Below are positions 63,486 to 64,000 of a stretch of DNA of 64,000 bases, piece after piece. Position numbers and translations under genes: made by a program. Origin of the DNA: Campylobacter avium LMG 24591 (GTDB lineage: Bacteria > Campylobacterota > Campylobacteria > Campylobacterales > Campylobacteraceae); contig NZ_CP022347.1 in NCBI RefSeq assembly GCF_002238335.1, positions 124,001-188,000 of the forward strand. The letters run 5' to 3'. Under the pieces are notes generated by a model. It had not been told where the DNA came from, searched no databases, and worked only from the letters and a program-made list of their open reading frames with translations. The first letter of the stretch is position 1; the number at the start of each line of letters is the position of its first letter.

Positions 63486-64000
63486 TTGGACAACTCACCT
63501 TTTGCGCTTTGGCGTTGGGCTGATACCTTAGCACACATTGATATTTTTGTAGACGGCTTTTTATATACGCTGACTGTGGCTTTTTTGGCTCTTTGTATAT
63601 CCTTGCTTTTGGGTATATTTCATGCTTTGTTAGCCACTTCTAGGATAAAGATATTTGTGCTTTGGGCTAGGGTTTATGTTGAGTTTTTCCAAAACACTCC
63701 TTTGCTTATAAATTTATTTTTTCTATATCTTGTCTTGCCTGTCGTGCCTTATGTTGGCGTAACTTTAGATGTTTTTACTATAGGTGTGATAGGCATTGGA
63801 GTGTATCATGGTGCTTACATGAGCGAGGTTATACGAAGTGGAATTTTATCTATCCCAAAAGGTCAGTTTGAAGCGGCACAGTCGCAAGGCTTTAACTATA
63901 CTCAAACTATGTTTTACATCATATTGCCTCAGACGCTCAAGATTATTTTACCTCCCTCGACAAATCAAGCTGTAAATTTGATAAAAAACACCTCGGTTCT
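63486..64000 (+). CDS. Amino-acid ABC transporter permease (N-terminal part, cut by window edge)
   Basis: The first 171 codons of a HisM/GlnP-type permease: MDNSPFALWRWADTLAHID, several TM helices, the family signature LARVYVEFFQNTPLL-like (here VYVEFFQNTPLLINLFF) and the EAA loop EAAQSQGFNYTQTMFYIILPQ. The start is TTG at 63486 with AGGAG 5 bases before it. The frame stays open to the window end. It is the third gene of the PEB1-type operon. Confidence 0.85.
   Translation, partial: MDNSPFALWRWADTLAHIDIFVDGFLYTLTVAFLALCISLLLGIFHALLATSRIKIFVLWARVYVEFFQNTPLLINLFFLYLVLPVVPYVGVTLDVFTIGVIGIGVYHGAYMSEVIRSGILSIPKGQFEAAQSQGFNYTQTMFYIILPQTLKIILPPSTNQAVNLIKNTSV

Noticed and set aside
1-64000. CRISPR arrays, insertion sequences, tRNA or rRNA genes
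   Set aside because: No regularly spaced direct repeats, transposase motifs, cloverleaf-forming sequence with a T-loop, or rRNA signature were seen in any intergenic region.

Overview
The window looks like a chromosomal segment of a thermotolerant-type Campylobacter. It is AT-rich and tightly packed, with many 1-11 nt gene overlaps. Almost every gene has a recognisable C. jejuni counterpart, including flgE with a sigma54 promoter, a PEB1-type aspartate/glutamate transporter, perR, an RrpB-like HxlR regulator, and Tlp chemoreceptors sharing one signalling domain. The species cannot be fixed from sequence alone. No rRNA, tRNA, CRISPR, insertion sequence or prophage was found.

Layout. 1-7754 (minus): tyrA, an M23 peptidase, lpxC, tsaB, thrB, a YlxR protein, infB, rbfA, rimP (cut by the window edge). 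7833-16093 (plus): bamA, accD, rlmH, a two-TM protein, dus, dnaG, a PP-loop ATPase. 16094-16776: 683 bases without a conventional gene but full of inverted repeats and tiny ORFs. 16777-21488 (minus): flgE, gmhA, a GT4 glycosyltransferase. 21613-25855 (plus): fabZ-lpxA-clpX-mreB-mreC, then a minus-strand chemoreceptor. 27595-30302: hisH-hisA-hisF-hisIE. 30285-32598 (minus): a DsbD-like membrane protein, carA, DUF507. 32712-34761 (plus): a sigma28-type (FliA) locus with a small exported protein, an EF-hand protein and a Cj0391c-like protein. 34785-42137 (minus): TPR protein, serS, trpS, aroK, der, folB, an exported hydrolase. 42275-44698: a ComEA-like protein and a chemoreceptor preceded by a 12-G tract. 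44727-46678: NAD(P)-binding protein divergent from an HxlR regulator and DUF817 protein. 46883-58709: HAD phosphatase, pheA, hisC, fliF-fliG-fliH, dxs, perR, ubiE, xseA, serC. 58690-59651 (minus): rsmD and a coiled-coil protein. 59728-64000: a third chemoreceptor and the start of a PEB1 transport operon.

How the genes work together. Most of the window is housekeeping: translation initiation and ribosome maturation, lipid A and fatty acid synthesis, outer-membrane assembly, cell shape, and His/Phe/Tyr/Ser/Thr synthesis. Laid over this is motility and chemotaxis: hook protein, MS ring and C ring, the stator-independent export regulator FliH, three receptors, and sigma28-controlled genes that would be made together with the filament.

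The least explained parts are: (i) 16094-16776, where hairpins repeatedly enclose an AAAGGAG ribosome-binding sequence in both orientations; (ii) the sigma28 locus with a protein carrying two canonical EF-hand loops; (iii) the G12 tract that replaces the ribosome-binding site of a chemoreceptor; and (iv) two chemoreceptor genes whose last 591 bases are almost identical. Gene neighbourhoods that I remember as scattered in C. jejuni are joined here, and several expected neighbours (suhB-like gene, dksA-like gene, lysA) are absent from their usual places.
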